Positions 1 through 9,495 of a stretch of 64,000 nt of DNA are shown here, in pieces; position 1 is the stretch's first letter, and every line of letters starts with the position of its first letter. Made by a program: the position numbers and the translations under genes. The stretch is from assembly GCA_903882745.1 (NCBI GenBank), contig CAIRYG010000010.1, positions 393,582-457,581 of the forward strand, given 5' to 3'. The stretch comes from an uncultured Gemmatimonadota bacterium. Its GTDB lineage: Bacteria; Gemmatimonadota; Gemmatimonadetes; Gemmatimonadales; Gemmatimonadaceae. The notes beneath the pieces are model-generated. The model was not told where the DNA came from. It made no database searches and saw only the letters and a list, made by a program, of their open reading frames with translations.

Positions 1-626
1 GAGTCATAGGTCAACGTGCCGGCGGTAAAGCCACTCTGGAGCATCGCGAGAATCGCGGCATCGGTCACCGTCGCGCCAGAGGCAGGAGCGCTCGTCGCGT
101 TGGCCCAGTAGCCGGTGTACTTGACCAGGTTGTTGATCTTGAGGCCAGCCGCGTTGGTGTACGTCGCGTTGATGTTGAACCAGGGTGACCCGCCGAGGTT
201 GCGCAAGAAGAAGCCAACGATCGAGGAGTCCGCGGTTCCCAGCCCCGTGCCTGTCTTGGGACCTTTCACGTAAATCGGGGCACTCGCCCAATAGACCGCC
301 ACCACGTTGGTCGTGGCCTGGAGCACCGGACCGCCGTGAAAGGTGATACCAGAGTTCACCGTTGCGCGATTCGTCGACGGGCTGGCGGCGCTTCTCGCGC
401 CATCAGCTGTTTCGTCATCTGCCTCAGTGCCGCGCGTCTCATGGAACTTGAAGCGCGACTTGCGTCCCTCACTCGTGATCGACGATACGGCACTCGCGTC
501 GGCCACTTTGAGCTGCAGCGGCTGCAGCGGCTGCAACGGCGCGGTGCTGTTCGACTCTGAGCATGCGACTACAGTGACCGCAACAGCGGCGGCAACCGAG
601 AGGGCAGCGGAGCGAAATCGAGGCAT
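1..626 (-). CDS. Partial lipoprotein, EXORDIUM/PHI-1-like (C-terminus outside window)
   Basis: An open frame runs leftwards from an ATG at 626-624 to the edge without a stop, about 208 codons. It opens with a lipoprotein signal: positively charged MPRFR, a hydrophobic core and the lipobox VVAC with Cys22. A low-complexity PLQPLQPLQL follows, from a 9-bp repeat. Around residues 95-117 the text TFHGGPVLQATTNVVAVYW resembles the start of the phosphate-induced protein 1 / EXORDIUM family (HGGPVL...NV..IWYG). The role of bacterial members is poorly known. The protein would be anchored in a membrane and face the periplasm or outside. No clear ribosome site is visible. The family call rests on one motif and the missing C-terminus cannot be checked. 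Confidence 0.6.
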   Translation of the reverse strand, partial: MPRFRSAALSVAAAVAVTVVACSESNSTAPLQPLQPLQLKVADASAVSSITSEGRKSRFKFHETRGTEADDETADGARSAASPSTNRATVNSGITFHGGPVLQATTNVVAVYWASAPIYVKGPKTGTGLGTADSSIVGFFLRNLGGSPWFNINATYTNAAGLKINNLVKYTGYWANATSAPASGATVTDAAILAMLQSGFTAGTLTYD

Positions 627-815
627 CGGTGCGTAGGGAGACAGAGTGGTGAAGGAACAGCGGTTTTTACCCTAACCACCAAAAATACCCTCAGGGACGA
701 GAGTGTGTAAAGTAGCTGTTCGGCGTTCGTTCTCTGGCCGGTCACCAGTGGGCGGGCGGAGCCAACGCTACCATCAGCGCGTCTTGCCCGCACGCGACCG
801 TGAGGTGCATACTCT

Positions 816-3800
816 GTGAGCAACACCCTCCTCTCTTCGGCAGAGAACCCCGTGAACATTCGTCTGCACATTCGCCGCTGGCCGCTAGTCGGCACAGCGC
901 GCGGCACAGCGCGCGGCACAGCGCTCGGCACAGCGCTCGGCACAGCGCGCGGCACAGCGCGCGGCACAGCACTCGGCGTCGCCGCCCTCACCGTGCTCGC
1001 CCTCGGTGTGGCCGCCTTTGCTCCAGCGCGTCGCGTAACGGTCGACCCACGCCTTCTCGCAGGGCTTCAGTGGCGGAACGTCGGCCCCTTCCGAGCGGGA
1101 CGCGTGGCGGCTGTTGCCGGTGTCGCTGGGCAGCCTGGCGTCTACTACGCCGGCTTTCCGGCCGGCGGCGTCTGGAAAACCACAAGCGCGGGGATGACCT
1201 GGGCACCGATTTTCGACGACATCAAGAGCGTGTCCTCGATCGGAGCCGTGGAGGTCGCACCCTCTGATCCGAACGTCGTGTACGTCGGCACCGGCGACCT
1301 GATCACCGGCGGCGTGATCAACGAAGGGGACGGCGTCTACCGCTCGGCGGACGCCGGCAAGAGCTGGCAGCACGTCGGACTTGTTGCGACCAAGCAAATC
1401 CCCTCGATGCTCGTGGATCTGAAGAACCCGAACGTCGTGCTCGTGGCGGCGCAGGGAGATATCCATCAGCAAACGGAAGATCGCGGGATCTATCGCACGG
1501 ACGACGGCGGCAAGTCGTGGACGCGCGTGATGTTTGTGGACCGCGAGACGGGCGTGCAGAAACTGGCGCGCGCCAACGATGCGCCGAACACCATCTTCGC
1601 AACGACGGTTCGTCATTACAACGCGCCCACGCCAGCAACGCAACCCGCTCCCGGTTCCCCCGCCGCGACACCCGCCGCGACAGGATCGACGGGCACCGCG
1701 ATTTACAAATCCACCGATGGTGGCCTCACCTGGAACGAGTTCAACGGAACCGGCCTTCCCCGCCTCGCGGGCCGCACCTCCATCGCCGTGGCCATGGGGA
1801 CAAACGCCCAGCGCGTCTTCCTCGTGACCAACAACGGGCTGTATCGCTCCGATGACGGCGGCACGAACTGGCGGCAAATGGACGCCGCCGACACCCGTAT
1901 TCGCAACGGACAGGGCGGCTACAACTGCGGCATTGCCGTTGACCCGAAAAATCCAGACGTCGTCTACGTCCTGAGCACATCGAGCTACAAGTCCACCGAT
2001 GGTGGCAACAGCTTCACCGGGTTCAAGGGCGCGCCAGGCGGCGACGATCCGCAGCAAATCTGGATTGATCCGACAAATGGTCAGCGCATTTTTCTCGGCG
2101 TGGACCAAGGCGCAACGGTCACCCTCGACGGTGGCGCCACCTGGAGTTCGTGGTACAACCAGTCGGTGGAGCAGGTGTATCACATCGCCACCGACAACTC
2201 CTACCCCTACTGGATCTACGCCACCCAGCAAGACGCGGGCGCCATCCGCACGCGCGCGCGCGGCAACTACGGCGCCGTGACGATGTTCGACTGGAACTCC
2301 GTGAACGGATGGGAATGGGGAACGATCATCCCGGACCCCACCAACCCGAACGTGGTCTTCGCCAGCGGCTCGGGCGTCGTCAAAATCAGCTATCCGAGCG
2401 AGCAGTGGATCAACGTGAGCCCCGCGCTCGATCCGGCATCCAAGACGCGCTCCACCTCGTCAGCGCCCATCCTGTTCGCGCCCTGGAACAGCAAACTGCT
2501 GATCGCGGCCATGAACGTGGTCTACACCACCACCGACGCCGGTAACAGCTGGAAAAAAATCAGCGGTGAGCTCGGCATCCCTCAAGGACTGGATTCGGCG
2601 GCCGCCGCAACGACCACGGGCGGGCGCGGTGCCATCGAGTCGCTTGCGGCGTCGAGCGTCGGCAAAGGCACTATTTGGGTTGGCACCAACAACGGACTGA
2701 TCCACGTCACGCGCGACGAAGGCAAGACGTGGACCGACGTCAGCATCGCGGATCTCCCAAACCCGCGCCGCGCCAATATCTCGGCCATCGAAGCATCGCA
2801 TGTGAACGCCGGCGAAGCCTACGCGGCCGTGGAATACCAACGACTCGGCGACTTCGCGCCGTACATCTACCGTACACGCGACTTTGGGAAGAGCTGGACG
2901 AAGATCACCGACGGGCTCCCAGTTCGGGAACCCGCTGGCAGCGTGACGCGCGTTGTGCGCGAAGACCCCAAGAAGGCCGGACTGCTGTTCGCCGGCACCG
3001 AGACCGGGGTGCACGTCTCGTTCGACGACGGCGATCACTGGCAGTCGCTCACCCTCAACTTGCCGAACACGTCGTACCGCGACCTCACCATCAAGGGGAA
3101 CGACTTGATCGCGGGAACCTACGGGCGCGGCATCTGGGTGCTCGACGACATCTCCCCGCTGCGTCAGTTGAGCCCCGCGGTCTCGAGCGAACCGGTGCAC
3201 CTCTTTGCACCCGGCGATGCCATTCGCACACGGCGCAACGTGAACGCCGACACGCCGCTACCACCAGAGATTCCCCACGCCAAGAATCCGCCGAACGGCG
3301 CGATCATCTACTACGCACTCGCGAGCAAGCCGTCCACAGAGATCACCCTCGACGTGAGCGACTCCGCGGGCAAGCCGGTGCGCCACCTGTCGAGCATTGC
3401 ACTGGCACCGGTCGCCGAAGCCGCGCGCCCACCGCACCCGAACTGGTGGCTGGCCGAACCCGAGGCGCTTCCCACAAACGTCGGCCTCAACCGCACCACG
3501 TGGGATTTCCGCCACGACCCCCCGGCGGTGAACAGCCACAGCTTTGAAATCAGCGCGAACCCCGGCGAGACCCCGCCCTCCCCAGAGGGGATTCTTGCGG
3601 CACCGGGACGCTACACCGTGACCCTCGCCGTCGACGGCAAGCGCTACACCCAGAAGCTGACCGTGCAGAACGACCCCCGCTCGCCAGCCACGACCGCTGC
3701 GCTTGTGGCGCAACACGCACTGCTCGTCGGTATCAGTGACGGCATCGCGCTCGCCGCCAGCTCGGCAAAGCAGGTGGCCGATCTGCGCACCGCGCTGACC

Positions 3801-4172
3801 AAGGCCACTGGTGCAAACGCGGCCGCGGAGGTGAAGTCGGCGATCAGCGCCTTCTCCGCCAAGCTGGACTCCGTTGCCGGCGCTGGCGGTGGCGGGCGCG
3901 GCGGACGTGGCGGTGGTGCCGCGGCGAATGCCACCTTCAACGCGATCAATGGCGCGCTCGCGGCGCAGCTGACCACGCAGGACAACGCCGATCAGGCACC
4001 GACCGCAAGCTCACGCGCGGCCTTTGCCGGCTCGTGCAAAGAGCTCACCACAGTGCAGGCGCTCTTCACGCGCATCACGACCAAGGATCTCGCCGCTCTC
4101 AACGCCATTCTCGCCAAGAATGGCGGGAGCGCAATCAACGCGCCAACAACAGGGGCAGCACCACGCTGCTAG
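816..4172 (+). CDS. Exported BNR/sortilin-like beta-propeller protein
   Basis: 1118 residues from a GTG at 816 (GAGG at 802-805 is a possible ribosome site); a GTG at 852 is a plausible alternative. After the n-region comes a run of GTAR/GTAL tetrapeptides (repeat at 891-974), then a hydrophobic core ending near AFAPARR. The mature part begins LQWRNVGPFRAGRVAAVAG and is built of Asp-box/BNR units (S.DGG.TW, TTDAGNSW, TRDEGKTW) typical of VPS10/sortilin-type propellers often labelled glycosyl hydrolase. The C-terminal third is a non-propeller region with a Gly-rich linker near residues 1020-1035. It is paralogous to the protein at 30794-33952. No catalytic residues can be named, so the enzymatic label is not supported; the likely role is in binding or degrading extracellular polymers. 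Confidence 0.85.
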   Translation: MSNTLLSSAENPVNIRLHIRRWPLVGTARGTARGTALGTALGTARGTARGTALGVAALTVLALGVAAFAPARRVTVDPRLLAGLQWRNVGPFRAGRVAAVAGVAGQPGVYYAGFPAGGVWKTTSAGMTWAPIFDDIKSVSSIGAVEVAPSDPNVVYVGTGDLITGGVINEGDGVYRSADAGKSWQHVGLVATKQIPSMLVDLKNPNVVLVAAQGDIHQQTEDRGIYRTDDGGKSWTRVMFVDRETGVQKLARANDAPNTIFATTVRHYNAPTPATQPAPGSPAATPAATGSTGTAIYKSTDGGLTWNEFNGTGLPRLAGRTSIAVAMGTNAQRVFLVTNNGLYRSDDGGTNWRQMDAADTRIRNGQGGYNCGIAVDPKNPDVVYVLSTSSYKSTDGGNSFTGFKGAPGGDDPQQIWIDPTNGQRIFLGVDQGATVTLDGGATWSSWYNQSVEQVYHIATDNSYPYWIYATQQDAGAIRTRARGNYGAVTMFDWNSVNGWEWGTIIPDPTNPNVVFASGSGVVKISYPSEQWINVSPALDPASKTRSTSSAPILFAPWNSKLLIAAMNVVYTTTDAGNSWKKISGELGIPQGLDSAAAATTTGGRGAIESLAASSVGKGTIWVGTNNGLIHVTRDEGKTWTDVSIADLPNPRRANISAIEASHVNAGEAYAAVEYQRLGDFAPYIYRTRDFGKSWTKITDGLPVREPAGSVTRVVREDPKKAGLLFAGTETGVHVSFDDGDHWQSLTLNLPNTSYRDLTIKGNDLIAGTYGRGIWVLDDISPLRQLSPAVSSEPVHLFAPGDAIRTRRNVNADTPLPPEIPHAKNPPNGAIIYYALASKPSTEITLDVSDSAGKPVRHLSSIALAPVAEAARPPHPNWWLAEPEALPTNVGLNRTTWDFRHDPPAVNSHSFEISANPGETPPSPEGILAAPGRYTVTLAVDGKRYTQKLTVQNDPRSPATTAALVAQHALLVGISDGIALAASSAKQVADLRTALTKATGANAAAEVKSAISAFSAKLDSVAGAGGGGRGGRGGGAAANATFNAINGALAAQLTTQDNADQAPTASSRAAFAGSCKELTTVQALFTRITTKDLAALNAILAKNGGSAINAPTTGAAPRC
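891..974 (+). repeat. 7 x 12-bp in-frame tandem repeat in a signal peptide
   Basis: Seven units of GGCACAGCGCGC (variants ending GCTC and ACTC) start at 891, 903, 915, 927, 939, 951 and 963. They are in frame and encode Gly-Thr-Ala-Arg or Gly-Thr-Ala-Leu between the charged start and the hydrophobic core of the BNR protein signal sequence. Gain or loss of units would change n-region length and charge without shifting the frame. Confidence 0.95.
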
Positions 4173-4214
4173 CGCGTTGCAGTCGTCTTGAAGCCAGCGG
4201 CGCCGTGCTGAGGG

Positions 4215-5846
4215 TCAGCGCGGCGCCGTTGGCACATATGCCGAAGGCACATACGCCATGGCGTGTTCCGCGAGCGCGGTAATCGTCAGCGACGGATTCA
4301 CACCGGGGTTCGCGGGCATCGTTGAGCCATCGCAGATCATAAAGTTTTCGTAGCCGAACGCGCGGTTGCGACTGTCCACCACACCGCACGACGCGTCACG
4401 CCCAATCGGCGCGCCACCCAAGATGTGCGCCGTCGTCGGGATATTTGCCGCGGCCTCGAGCACACCACTCGAGGCAATGCCTCCGGTGTGCGCCTCGAGA
4501 AACTCGGCCGCGGCATTCGCTTCTGGAATGAAGGTCGGATTCGGCTTATCGGCGTTCTGCTCCGTGCGGAGGCCGAACCCAAACAGCCCACGCGTCGCGC
4601 GGAAGGCGATCGCGTTATCACTCGACTGCATCACGAGAATCACGAGCGTCTTCCGACTCCAGCCAATCGGAAAACGGGAGCGCACAAAACGGATCGGGTG
4701 GCGCACAATGCTCCCCAGCATCATCAGCGGACGAGTCAGCCGTGTCCCCTTCCCCGTGAGTGGCGCGAGCAGGAACGACAGAAAATCCCCGTGCTCCCCG
4801 TAGGTACAAAACTCGATGTGCGTATCCTCGTTGGGATGCACGCTCGCACTAATCGCCACGTCGTTCCACGGGCGCGAGGAATCATCCGGCAACGTGATGG
4901 CCAGAATGCTCTCGCTGTTGGTACGCACCAGCTCGCCGAGCCGGTTGCTGAGACGGGGCAACGATCCCTGCGTCTTGCACTTGAGCAAGAGGCGGTTGGT
5001 ACCGAGTGCGCCGGCGGAGATCACAACGCCGCGCGCCGTAAAGGTGCGTCGCTCCTTCGCGAACCACGCCCCAGGACGCTGCGTGGTGATCCGGTACCCT
5101 TCGCTCCCGTCGGCCGCACCAATCGGCACGATGTCGGTGACCTCGCGCTCGGCGATCACCGCAGCGCCCTGCTTTTCCGCGAACCAGAGATAGTTCTTGA
5201 GCAAGGTGTTCTTGGCGCCAACGCGGCATCCCACCATGCAGGCGCCGCATCGAGTGCAGCCCGTGCGGTCGGGGCCGTCACCATTGAAATACGGATCAGG
5301 AACCGTCTTTCCCGCTTGTCCGAAGTACACACCGACCGGCGTTCGCGTGAACGTCTCCGCCTTCCCGAAGTGCGCGCCGACTTCCTTGAGGAGCTCTTGC
5401 CCGCCACTCGCGAAAGGCACCGTTGCCACGCCGAGCATCTTTTCGGCGGTCTCGTAGTGGGGCGCGAGCGACTCGGCCCAGTTCTCGAGTCCTTGCCACT
5501 GGGGGTTTTCGAAGAAGGCCGGCTTGGCGCGGTACAAGGTGTTGGCGTAGACCGCGCTGCCGCCGCCGACGGCGGAACCGCTCGCAATAAAAATGTCTTT
5601 GAACGGCGTGAGTCGCAGGATGCCGCGCATCCCGAACGCCGGAGCCCAGAGGAATCGCCGAAGGTCCCACGTGGTGCTCGCATATTCATGGTCGGCGTAA
5701 CGCCGCCCGCATTCGAGCACGCCGACGCGGTACCCCTTCTCACTGAGGCGGAGCGCCGAAACGCTGCCACCAAAGCCGGAGCCGACAATCAGCCAGTCGT
5801 AGTCGAACTGCGTCACGGCAGTCGCGGCGGTCTGTGCGAGGGGCAT
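4215..5846 (-). CDS. GMC-family oxidoreductase (cholesterol-oxidase-like)
   Basis: 543 residues from ATG at 5846. An in-frame extension upstream to 6146 exists but would run over the start of the divergent gene at 6033 and shows no family similarity. The FAD dinucleotide fold is at residues 18-45 (IVGSGFGGSVSAL, then VGVLE with the ribose-binding Glu45). Near residues 195-208 lies CTRCGACMVGCRVGAKNTL, a cysteine-rich motif seen in the cholesterol-oxidase-like branch of GMC flavoproteins. The C-terminus has the conserved DGSTMPANPGVNPSLTITALAEHAM. The expected reaction is FAD-dependent oxidation of a hydrophobic alcohol or steroid-like substrate; the substrate cannot be inferred. No signal peptide is seen, so the protein is probably cytoplasmic or peripheral. 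It is convergent with the BNR gene and divergent from the M20 gene. Confidence 0.85.
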   Translation of the reverse strand: MPLAQTAATAVTQFDYDWLIVGSGFGGSVSALRLSEKGYRVGVLECGRRYADHEYASTTWDLRRFLWAPAFGMRGILRLTPFKDIFIASGSAVGGGSAVYANTLYRAKPAFFENPQWQGLENWAESLAPHYETAEKMLGVATVPFASGGQELLKEVGAHFGKAETFTRTPVGVYFGQAGKTVPDPYFNGDGPDRTGCTRCGACMVGCRVGAKNTLLKNYLWFAEKQGAAVIAEREVTDIVPIGAADGSEGYRITTQRPGAWFAKERRTFTARGVVISAGALGTNRLLLKCKTQGSLPRLSNRLGELVRTNSESILAITLPDDSSRPWNDVAISASVHPNEDTHIEFCTYGEHGDFLSFLLAPLTGKGTRLTRPLMMLGSIVRHPIRFVRSRFPIGWSRKTLVILVMQSSDNAIAFRATRGLFGFGLRTEQNADKPNPTFIPEANAAAEFLEAHTGGIASSGVLEAAANIPTTAHILGGAPIGRDASCGVVDSRNRAFGYENFMICDGSTMPANPGVNPSLTITALAEHAMAYVPSAYVPTAPR

Positions 5847-5913
5847 TCCAGAAGAGTATGAACTGGGACCACGCGCCACAATGCACGGCAGCGCAGGACC
5901 CCAGTAACCAGCC

Positions 5914-5957
5914 ATCGACCAGCCGTCGACCAGCCGTAGACCAGCCGTAGACCCTGT
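5914..5957. repeat. 4 x 11-bp tandem repeat in a divergent promoter region
   Basis: Units of (A/G)T(C/A)GACCAGCC at 5914, 5925 and 5936 plus a degenerate copy at 5947 lie between the divergent GMC and M20 genes. The unit is 11 bp, close to one DNA helical turn, so a regulatory role is possible, but no protein can be named. Confidence 0.8.
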
Positions 5958-6032
5958 GCGCGCTTCACCCCACGCTTGTTCCCAAGCGCCCCCAGCGCGC
6001 ATCTTCCCTGCACTCTTGCAACCGGGATTCCT

Positions 6033-7568
6033 ATGCGCGCTCGTGCTGCTGTCTTCGGCCTCTTGCTCCCCGTCGTGATCACGGGGCAGTCCGCCCGCGA
6101 CCAGATTCGTCAGTGGCGCGAAGCCCGCGAACCGCAAATCGTGCAAGAGTTCGCCGACTTTCTCAAGATCCCGAACGTCGCCGCTGACACACAGAACCTA
6201 CGCCGCAACGCCACCGAGATTGTTGCCATGCTCGCGCGGCGCGGCGTTGACGCACGGCTCCTGACGAACGGCGCCTGGCCCCCCGTGGTCTATGGCGAGC
6301 TCAAGGCACCGGGCGCCACACGTACCATTGTGCTGTACGCCCACTACGACGGGCAGCCTGTCGACGCCAAAGAATGGAAGGGGGGCGCCCCCTTCACCCC
6401 CACACTCCGCGATCAGCGCGGCAGCGACTGGGTGGACATCCCCTTTCCAACCACCGGCCGACTCAATCCTGAGTCCCGCATTTTCGCGCGCGGCGCCGGC
6501 GACGACAAAGCCCCGATCACGGCCATTCTCACCGCTCTCGATGCCCTCAAAGCCACGGGGCAACGGCCGACAATCAATCTCAAGTTCTTCTTTGAAGGAG
6601 AAGAAGAATCCAACTCGGCGCATCTCGAAGGCCTCCTCCAGCGGAACGCAAACCTCCTGCGCGCCGACGCCTGGCTCTTTTGCGACAGTCCCGTGCACTC
6701 CAGCCGGCAGATGCAGGTGGTGTACGGCGTCCGCGGCGCCATGGGTCTCGAACTCACCGTGTACGGCCCCACGCGCGCCATGCACAGCGGCCACTACGGC
6801 AACTGGGTACCAAACCCCGGCATTCTCGTCGCCGAACTGGTGACCTCGCTCCGCAACGCCGACGGCCGCATCCTGATCAAGGATTTCTACGACGACGTCG
6901 TCCCGCCCACGCCGGCGGAACTCAAAGCGGTGCGTGCGCTCCCCAACACCGATGCCGCCATCCGCCAAGATCTTCTCATTGGCGCCACTGAAGGCAATGG
7001 CGCCCTGCTCGCCGAACGGATCATGCTCCCAGGGCTCAATATTCGTGGGCTCAAAGTCGGGCAAGTCGAAGGACTCGCCGCCAACGCGATCGCGACCGAG
7101 GCCAAGGCATCGATCGACTTTCGCTTAGTGCCAAAGCAGACCCCCGAGCGCATTCGCGCGCTCGTTGAGGCGCATCTCAACGCCACCGGCTGGTTTGTGA
7201 CACACGCCGCGGCCACCGACGCCGAACGTCTGGCCCACCCGAAGGTCGTACGCGTCACCTGGGGCGGCGGCGACGAAGCCTCGCGCGTCCAGCAAGACGA
7301 ACCGGTGGCCGTCGCCCTCGCGGGAACGCTCGACGAACTCCTGGGGAAGCCGGTCCTCAGACTCCCGACGATGGGCGGCTCACTCCCGACCCATCTGTTT
7401 GAGCGCACGCTGCACGTGCCGCTGATCGTTTTTCCGATTGCGAATCACGACGACAATCAGCACGCGAAGGACGAAAACCTTCGCATTCAGAATTTGTGGG
7501 ACGGGATCGATGCATTTGCCGCGATCATGACGCGCATGGATACCAAGTGGCCGCGCGTGGTGCCCTAA
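6033..7568 (+). CDS. Exported M20-family metallopeptidase (dipeptidase-like)
   Basis: 511 residues. The start at 6033 gives a signal peptide (MRARAAVFGLLLPVVITGQS); the longer frame from 5976 adds 19 unrelated residues. M20 zinc-site motifs appear in order: YAHYDGQP (His about 103), GAGDDKAP (Asp about 155), FEGEEESNS (Glu pair about 188-190) and the C-terminal NHDDNQHAKDEN (about 470-482). The dimerisation domain carries MHSGHYGNWVPNP. These fit the two-zinc dipeptidase/ArgE/DapE/CNDP group, which hydrolyses peptide or N-acyl amide bonds; an exported form would act on oligopeptides in the periplasm or outside. It ends 15 bp before the convergent gene at 7584. Confidence 0.88.
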   Translation: MRARAAVFGLLLPVVITGQSARDQIRQWREAREPQIVQEFADFLKIPNVAADTQNLRRNATEIVAMLARRGVDARLLTNGAWPPVVYGELKAPGATRTIVLYAHYDGQPVDAKEWKGGAPFTPTLRDQRGSDWVDIPFPTTGRLNPESRIFARGAGDDKAPITAILTALDALKATGQRPTINLKFFFEGEEESNSAHLEGLLQRNANLLRADAWLFCDSPVHSSRQMQVVYGVRGAMGLELTVYGPTRAMHSGHYGNWVPNPGILVAELVTSLRNADGRILIKDFYDDVVPPTPAELKAVRALPNTDAAIRQDLLIGATEGNGALLAERIMLPGLNIRGLKVGQVEGLAANAIATEAKASIDFRLVPKQTPERIRALVEAHLNATGWFVTHAAATDAERLAHPKVVRVTWGGGDEASRVQQDEPVAVALAGTLDELLGKPVLRLPTMGGSLPTHLFERTLHVPLIVFPIANHDDNQHAKDENLRIQNLWDGIDAFAAIMTRMDTKWPRVVP

Positions 7569-7583
7569 CAGGCACCGTTTTTT

Positions 7584-8189
7584 CTACAGATCGGCGGGTG
7601 CCACGAGCGTAATGCTGGAGCGGCGGCGCTTGATGACCGTGCTCTGCTGCGCCACAACTGGGGCGGCACCCGCCTTGGAGTCAACAGGCCCCATGTCGCG
7701 GATCGTGGTCACCGCGTTGAAGTTCACCGCGAGGTCAACCGACGCACGCGATGCGCCAGCCAGCGCGACGTCGCGCAACGGAATGAATTCCTCAGCGCGC
7801 GAGAGATAATCACTCACGCGAATCCCCGCGGGGAAACTGAGCACACCGTCCACGGCACTCGCGTCGTCAAAGGCAATGTGAATCCGACGGCGCGCCGCAC
7901 CTGCCGCGCGGTGATCCACCTGAAGGCTCGCGTCATCGGCCCAGGCAAACAGCACCGTGGACGTCCGGATAATCACATGACTCCCCGTCCCACCCTCGCT
8001 GAACCCCTTCGGCTCAGAGAGCGAGAGCAAACCGCCCTTCCGGGAGCTGAGAAACGGCCCGAGCGACTGGATCGGCAACAGATACGCAATACCACTGGCG
8101 GTCTCGCCACCGCGAAGCCTCATCGAAATGAGACGTGGCACGGTACCAGCCTGCGCAGCAATCCCCCTGGACGTCGGACGAGTTTCCAT
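7584..8189 (-). CDS. Conserved-looking hypothetical protein
   Basis: 201 residues from ATG at 8189; a second in-frame ATG at 8126 would give 180 residues beginning MRLRGGETASGIAYLL. No signal peptide or membrane segment is visible. The central and C-terminal parts read as a soluble beta-rich protein, including FPAGIRVSDYLSRAEEFIPLRDV near residues 118-140, and the tail is basic (KRRRSS). I do not recognise the family. It follows the phosphodiester-glycosidase gene on the same strand across a 112-bp gap that contains a 12-bp repeat array, so it may be the last gene of that operon or have its own start. Confidence 0.6.
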   Translation of the reverse strand: METRPTSRGIAAQAGTVPRLISMRLRGGETASGIAYLLPIQSLGPFLSSRKGGLLSLSEPKGFSEGGTGSHVIIRTSTVLFAWADDASLQVDHRAAGAARRRIHIAFDDASAVDGVLSFPAGIRVSDYLSRAEEFIPLRDVALAGASRASVDLAVNFNAVTTIRDMGPVDSKAGAAPVVAQQSTVIKRRRSSITLVAPADL

Positions 8190-8224
8190 TCGGCGAAAGT
8201 TAGGCCAGTTATGCCCTGCAGGTA

Positions 8225-8284
8225 AGACTCGCTTTGCGACTCGCCTTCCGGCTCGCGCTGCGGCTGGCGCTGCAACTCGCGCTG
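8225..8284. repeat. 5 x 12-bp tandem repeat, intergenic
   Basis: Five imperfect units of CGGCTCGCGCTG start at 8225, 8237, 8249, 8261 and 8273. They lie between two minus-strand genes (8302-9495 and 7584-8189). On the plus strand the array reads as a hydrophobic (RLAL)n run followed by Cys, mimicking a lipoprotein signal, but that frame is antisense to the upstream gene further on and looks spurious. Confidence 0.75.
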
Positions 8285-8301
8285 CAGGGATGCCGCACGT
8301 G

Positions 8302-9495
8302 TTACCCGCGGCAACTCCCGGTCACCACCACCGCATTCCCCACGGGGCGCTCCCCGGTTGCGTCCGAGGGCTTGTTCACGGTGTGCACGTTCCCACTCGT
8401 CGGATCGCGCACGATCATTGCGGTCGAACCGCCGCCATCGAGATTCAACGCTTCCCGGGCACCAAGATCACGCAACAGTGCGGCAGTCTCGCGCACCGTC
8501 GTGCCAACGCTGTAGCCGGGCTGACGACCATCAATCACCACGAGCAGTAACCGTCGGCCCGAATCGGCGTAGCCGGCCGCCGTACGGGGATTGAGTCCTC
8601 GGAAACTCTCCGCGCCGTCAGTGTCCACGGTCGGAACAATCACACTATCACGGAGGAGCAGTGGGTGTCCGCCAACCGCCTGCATCGGGATCATCGGCGC
8701 AAGCGTCGCGTCAACCGTCACCGTGTCGCCACTCTGAGTCGTACCGCGTGAACGCCCCACGAGCATCAAGGTGTCGCCTCGCGCGAGCCCATCGTGCGAC
8801 AGCGGAAGCGCCGCAACGACATAGCGCCGCGGCTGCGCGCGCGCTCCAATCGGCAGCAACAGCAGCGCGGTGCGCCGAACAAGTGTGTCCAACGGCTGCC
8901 CCCACGCCGCATCGATCACCCCGAGCCCCGTGGCACTCGGCCGATTCCAAAACGTGAACGGCAGGCGTCCACGTGCTGAGACGACAGTCCCGGCAACCGT
9001 CAGTAGTCCAATAAACGGCCGACGCGCCGCATCGATCGCCAGCACCGGACGCTTGATTGGACCCGAGAGCAGTTGACCATCCACGACCATCGCATTCACC
9101 GGCACGCCCGGCGGGGTGAACACAAAGAAATCCGCATTCACGGCGGCAATCGCGCGCTCTTCAGCAGGAACGCCTTGCAACAGCGCCGTGGTCGTCGCGC
9201 GGCCTACCGCGGTCGGACCGCCCTTCACTGCGCGAATGCTCACGCACTGCGCGAGATCAATGTCCAGCACGTGCGCACGCAGTGGCCCCGCATTTCGCAC
9301 GAGATCGTGCTGCGTGATACCGGGCGCGATCTGGTGCGTGGTGATTGAGTCGGCAACCGATCGCGCTATTGTGTAACGCGGCAATTCACCCAGCGCCGTT
9401 GCCGCAGCGGGAGCACTCCCCGTGGCCACCCGCGCAACGCCTGTTCCGCAGGCGCTAAGCGCCACAAACACCACGAGCGGCAACGCGCGGTTCAT
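8302..9495 (-). CDS. Phosphodiester glycosidase (NAGPA/DUF2233) domain lipoprotein
   Basis: 397 residues from ATG at 9495. The start overlaps the stop of the upstream VOC gene as ATGA, which supports this start and translational coupling. The signal ends in the lipobox LSAC with Cys16. The body matches the phosphodiester glycosidase family named after mammalian NAGPA: AAVNADFF near residue 125 and the C-terminal glycine motif LNLDGGGSTAMIV near residue 350. Family members cleave sugar phosphodiesters, for example in cell-wall or teichoic-type polymers. Here it is predicted to be membrane-anchored and extracytoplasmic. Pairing with a ring-cleaving-type VOC protein is not an obvious pathway, so the biological substrate is unknown. 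Confidence 0.82.
   Translation of the reverse strand: MNRALPLVVFVALSACGTGVARVATGSAPAAATALGELPRYTIARSVADSITTHQIAPGITQHDLVRNAGPLRAHVLDIDLAQCVSIRAVKGGPTAVGRATTTALLQGVPAEERAIAAVNADFFVFTPPGVPVNAMVVDGQLLSGPIKRPVLAIDAARRPFIGLLTVAGTVVSARGRLPFTFWNRPSATGLGVIDAAWGQPLDTLVRRTALLLLPIGARAQPRRYVVAALPLSHDGLARGDTLMLVGRSRGTTQSGDTVTVDATLAPMIPMQAVGGHPLLLRDSVIVPTVDTDGAESFRGLNPRTAAGYADSGRRLLLVVIDGRQPGYSVGTTVRETAALLRDLGAREALNLDGGGSTAMIVRDPTSGNVHTVNKPSDATGERPVGNAVVVTGSCRG

Noticed and set aside
885..2231. 448-codon open frame antisense to the BNR gene
   Set aside because: It mirrors the real gene in a GC-rich genome, is Ala/Arg/Val/His-rich without motifs, and has no ribosome site.
4198..4228. CGGCGCCG inverted repeats between the BNR and GMC genes as a terminator
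   Set aside because: The element is itself palindromic, covers the GMC stop codon and has no T-run; too weak to list.
8234..8515. Plus-strand frame starting like a lipoprotein (MRLAFRLALRLALQLALQGC)
   Set aside because: The signal-like text comes from the 12-bp repeat; the rest is antisense to the phosphodiester-glycosidase gene and is not protein-like.
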